Positions 62,452 through 64,000 of a DNA stretch of 64,000 nucleotides are shown piece by piece (the stretch's first letter is position 1; each line of letters begins with the position of its first letter). The notes beneath the pieces are model-generated. The model was not told the origin of the DNA. It was given only the letters and a program-made list of their open reading frames with translations, and searched no databases. The stretch covers positions 10,612 to 74,611 of the forward strand of contig CAJTSJ010000011.1 of the NCBI GenBank assembly GCA_910578785.1. Reading direction: 5' to 3'. The stretch comes from an uncultured Muribaculum sp. Its GTDB lineage: Bacteria; Bacteroidota; Bacteroidia; Bacteroidales; Muribaculaceae. Made by a program: the position numbers and the translations under genes.

Positions 62452-63843
62452 ATGGCTAAAAAAGTTTCCGTCCTGCTTTTGGCTGCGTTTTTCGCAACCG
62501 CCGATATGTATTCCGACAACATTTCCGGCTCCTGGCACGGAACTCTGCAAGTAACGCCCCAGGTGTCACTTAAGATCGGACTTAACATCGAAACCTCAAG
62601 CGACGGCGACGCCACAGCCTCCCTCGACTCGCCCGACCAGGGCGCATACGGCATCGCCGGTGAGATTCGACATATATCTCAGGATTCCATCGATGTGGCC
62701 ATACCAAGCATAAACGCAGGATTCGCCGGCAGGAAAGACGGCGAAAGCATCCAAGGAAAATTCCGCCAGGGATTCATGTCACTGAATCTCGTTTTGTCGC
62801 CGGGGAAGTGGCAAGTCAACCGTCCGCAGACACCCGTACCGCCATTTCCATACACAACGGAAGAAATAAAATTCAAAAACGGCAAAGACAGCACAATTCT
62901 TGCCGGCACATTGACCCTGCCGCCCGATGCCACCACCAACACGCCCATAGCAGTCATGGTGACCGGAAGCGGACTACAGAACCGCGACGAAGAACTGTTC
63001 GGGCATAAGCCCTTTGCCGTCATAGCCGACTATCTGGCACGCAACGGCATAGGCACGCTCCGATACGACGACCGCGGATTCGGAGAATCGACCGGCGACG
63101 CTACAGACGCCACATTGGCCGACTTCGCCGGCGACGCAAAGTCGGCCGTAGCATTTCTTCGCGACATGTCATTCAAACACATCGGAATCATCGGACACAG
63201 CGAGGGCGCACAGATAGCATTCATGCTGGCAGGCAAGCAAATGCCTGAGACAGGCTCCGACGAGGTAACATTCTATCCCAGACGTCCCGACTTCATAGTT
63301 GCGCTCGGAGCGCCGTCGGTACGGGGCGACAGCATCCTTGCCGACCAAAGCGCGGCACAGCTCCGACAAAGCGGCATGCCGGAATCGATTATAGCAGACT
63401 ATTCCGACGCTTTGATAAAGATGTACGGACATTTCGGGGAAATGGATAACGAAGAGCTTAAAGCTTCGGTCGACACGATTTGCTCACAGTGGCCGAACAA
63501 CCCCATATACGCATCGTTAAAAGCCAATTTGAAGCAGATTATCGACAAATCAAGCCCCTACCTCGAATATTTCGTAAAACATTCGCCGGCACAATCGATA
63601 GCCTCCACTAAATGCCCTGCATTGGCCATATACGGCGAACGCGACATACAGGTGAGTCCAGCACTGAACTTAGACAGGATTAAGGAGCTTGCCCCATCGG
63701 TCAAGGTAAACCTGTATCCGGAATTGAATCATCTGTTCCAGCACGCCCCGACAGGAGCCGTACAGGAATACGCCGCAATCGAAGAGACCATTTCGCCCGA
63801 AGTGCTCGCCGACATAGCCGCGTTCATAAATTCGCTCAAATGA
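62452..63843 (+). CDS. Exported alpha/beta hydrolase
   Basis: 463 residues from the ATG at 62452, with a short Sec signal sequence (KKVSVLLLAAFFATADM). A beta-rich N-terminal domain (about 20-120; SGSWHGTLQV) precedes the hydrolase fold: VMVTGSGLQNRDEEL, LRYDDRGFGEST, nucleophile elbow GIIGHSEGAQIAF (Ser about 247), acid Asp in IYGERDIQVSP and His in ELNHLFQ. A helical lid lies between the nucleophile and the acid. It is probably a periplasmic esterase or peptidase; members of this type are common in Bacteroidota and their substrates are unknown. Confidence 0.88.
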   Translation: MAKKVSVLLLAAFFATADMYSDNISGSWHGTLQVTPQVSLKIGLNIETSSDGDATASLDSPDQGAYGIAGEIRHISQDSIDVAIPSINAGFAGRKDGESIQGKFRQGFMSLNLVLSPGKWQVNRPQTPVPPFPYTTEEIKFKNGKDSTILAGTLTLPPDATTNTPIAVMVTGSGLQNRDEELFGHKPFAVIADYLARNGIGTLRYDDRGFGESTGDATDATLADFAGDAKSAVAFLRDMSFKHIGIIGHSEGAQIAFMLAGKQMPETGSDEVTFYPRRPDFIVALGAPSVRGDSILADQSAAQLRQSGMPESIIADYSDALIKMYGHFGEMDNEELKASVDTICSQWPNNPIYASLKANLKQIIDKSSPYLEYFVKHSPAQSIASTKCPALAIYGERDIQVSPALNLDRIKELAPSVKVNLYPELNHLFQHAPTGAVQEYAAIEETISPEVLADIAAFINSLK

Positions 63844-63912
63844 TGAACCGACGGAGCCGAATTGCGTTAATGTAGATAAATATTGTCTGAAATTGACATT
63901 GACGGCCGGCTT

Positions 63913-64000
63913 ATGCCGTCAAACGAAGCCAATTTTGAAAGTACACACGAAAAATTATATGCGAACGCGTCGGTATATCACAGTCAACACTTTGCCGTGA
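63913..64000 (+). CDS. Possible start of a gene cut by the window edge
   Basis: An ATG at 63913 opens a frame of 29 codons (MPSNEANFESTHEK...) that is still open at the last base. No promoter element or homology supports it. It may equally be intergenic sequence. Confidence 0.2.
   Translation, partial: MPSNEANFESTHEKLYANASVYHSQHFAV

Overview
The window is a 64 kb chromosomal segment of a Bacteroidota bacterium, most likely a gut Bacteroidales and plausibly of the Muribaculaceae (the family is an inference from gene content and a base composition that looks near 50% GC; it was not computed). Many genes are preceded by the Bacteroidota promoter pattern TTG-N20-TAnnTTTG instead of a Shine-Dalgarno sequence. 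Families largely confined to the phylum recur: GSCFA, DUF6377 regulators, S9B dipeptidyl peptidase, OmpA/PD40 lipoproteins and a two-gene LysO.

Layout. 1-4 kb: 5' end of pyrB, a barrel-like lipoprotein, a SpoU/TrmH methyltransferase and a split lysO. 4.3-9.5 kb: a tightly coupled operon of pepP, an EamA transporter and menaquinone genes menB-menC-menE. 9.5-18.3 kb: a Crp/Fnr regulator, priA, a secreted DPP IV, a TPR/PD40/OmpA lipoprotein and a GSCFA protein. 18.3-26.5 kb (minus strand): yceD-rpmF-fabH, then an overlapping operon of a peptidase-like lipoprotein, a giant AsmA-like protein, a HAD phosphatase and aroB.

26.5-35 kb is the accessory region. It is visibly more AT-rich. It holds an array of nine closely packed minus-strand genes for membrane proteins, lipoproteins and at least one DUF4304-type (immunity-like) protein. 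Three gene junctions in the array carry copies of the same stop/RBS/start cassette. Upstream of the array lie a YhcG-type PD-(D/E)XK nuclease gene broken by a single TGA and a scrap that appears to join a RhuM-like fragment to a tyrosine-recombinase tail. This looks like a recombining island with eroded mobile-element debris and is the best candidate for an undescribed system here. 35-39.4 kb: an AraC regulator and two DUF6377 TPR-TM-HTH regulators, the first frameshifted.

39.4-64 kb returns to housekeeping: a nitroreductase, an LptF/G permease, ribBA, trmN6, engB, a Rel protein whose hydrolase HD signature is lost, a lipoprotein, an alpha/beta hydrolase, a NatAB-type exporter, prmA, typA, a serine protease-TPR lipoprotein, an M3 peptidase, an envelope-stress-like cluster (two YtxH proteins, a holin-like protein and a small conserved protein), eda-kdgK, yqgE and a second secreted alpha/beta hydrolase. 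Strong hairpin terminators separate several units. No rRNA, tRNA, CRISPR array or intact insertion sequence was seen. Apparent first codons were checked against the DNA. Several apparent TTG/GTG starts lie inside promoter elements or ahead of better ATG codons, so the starts given here are adjusted.
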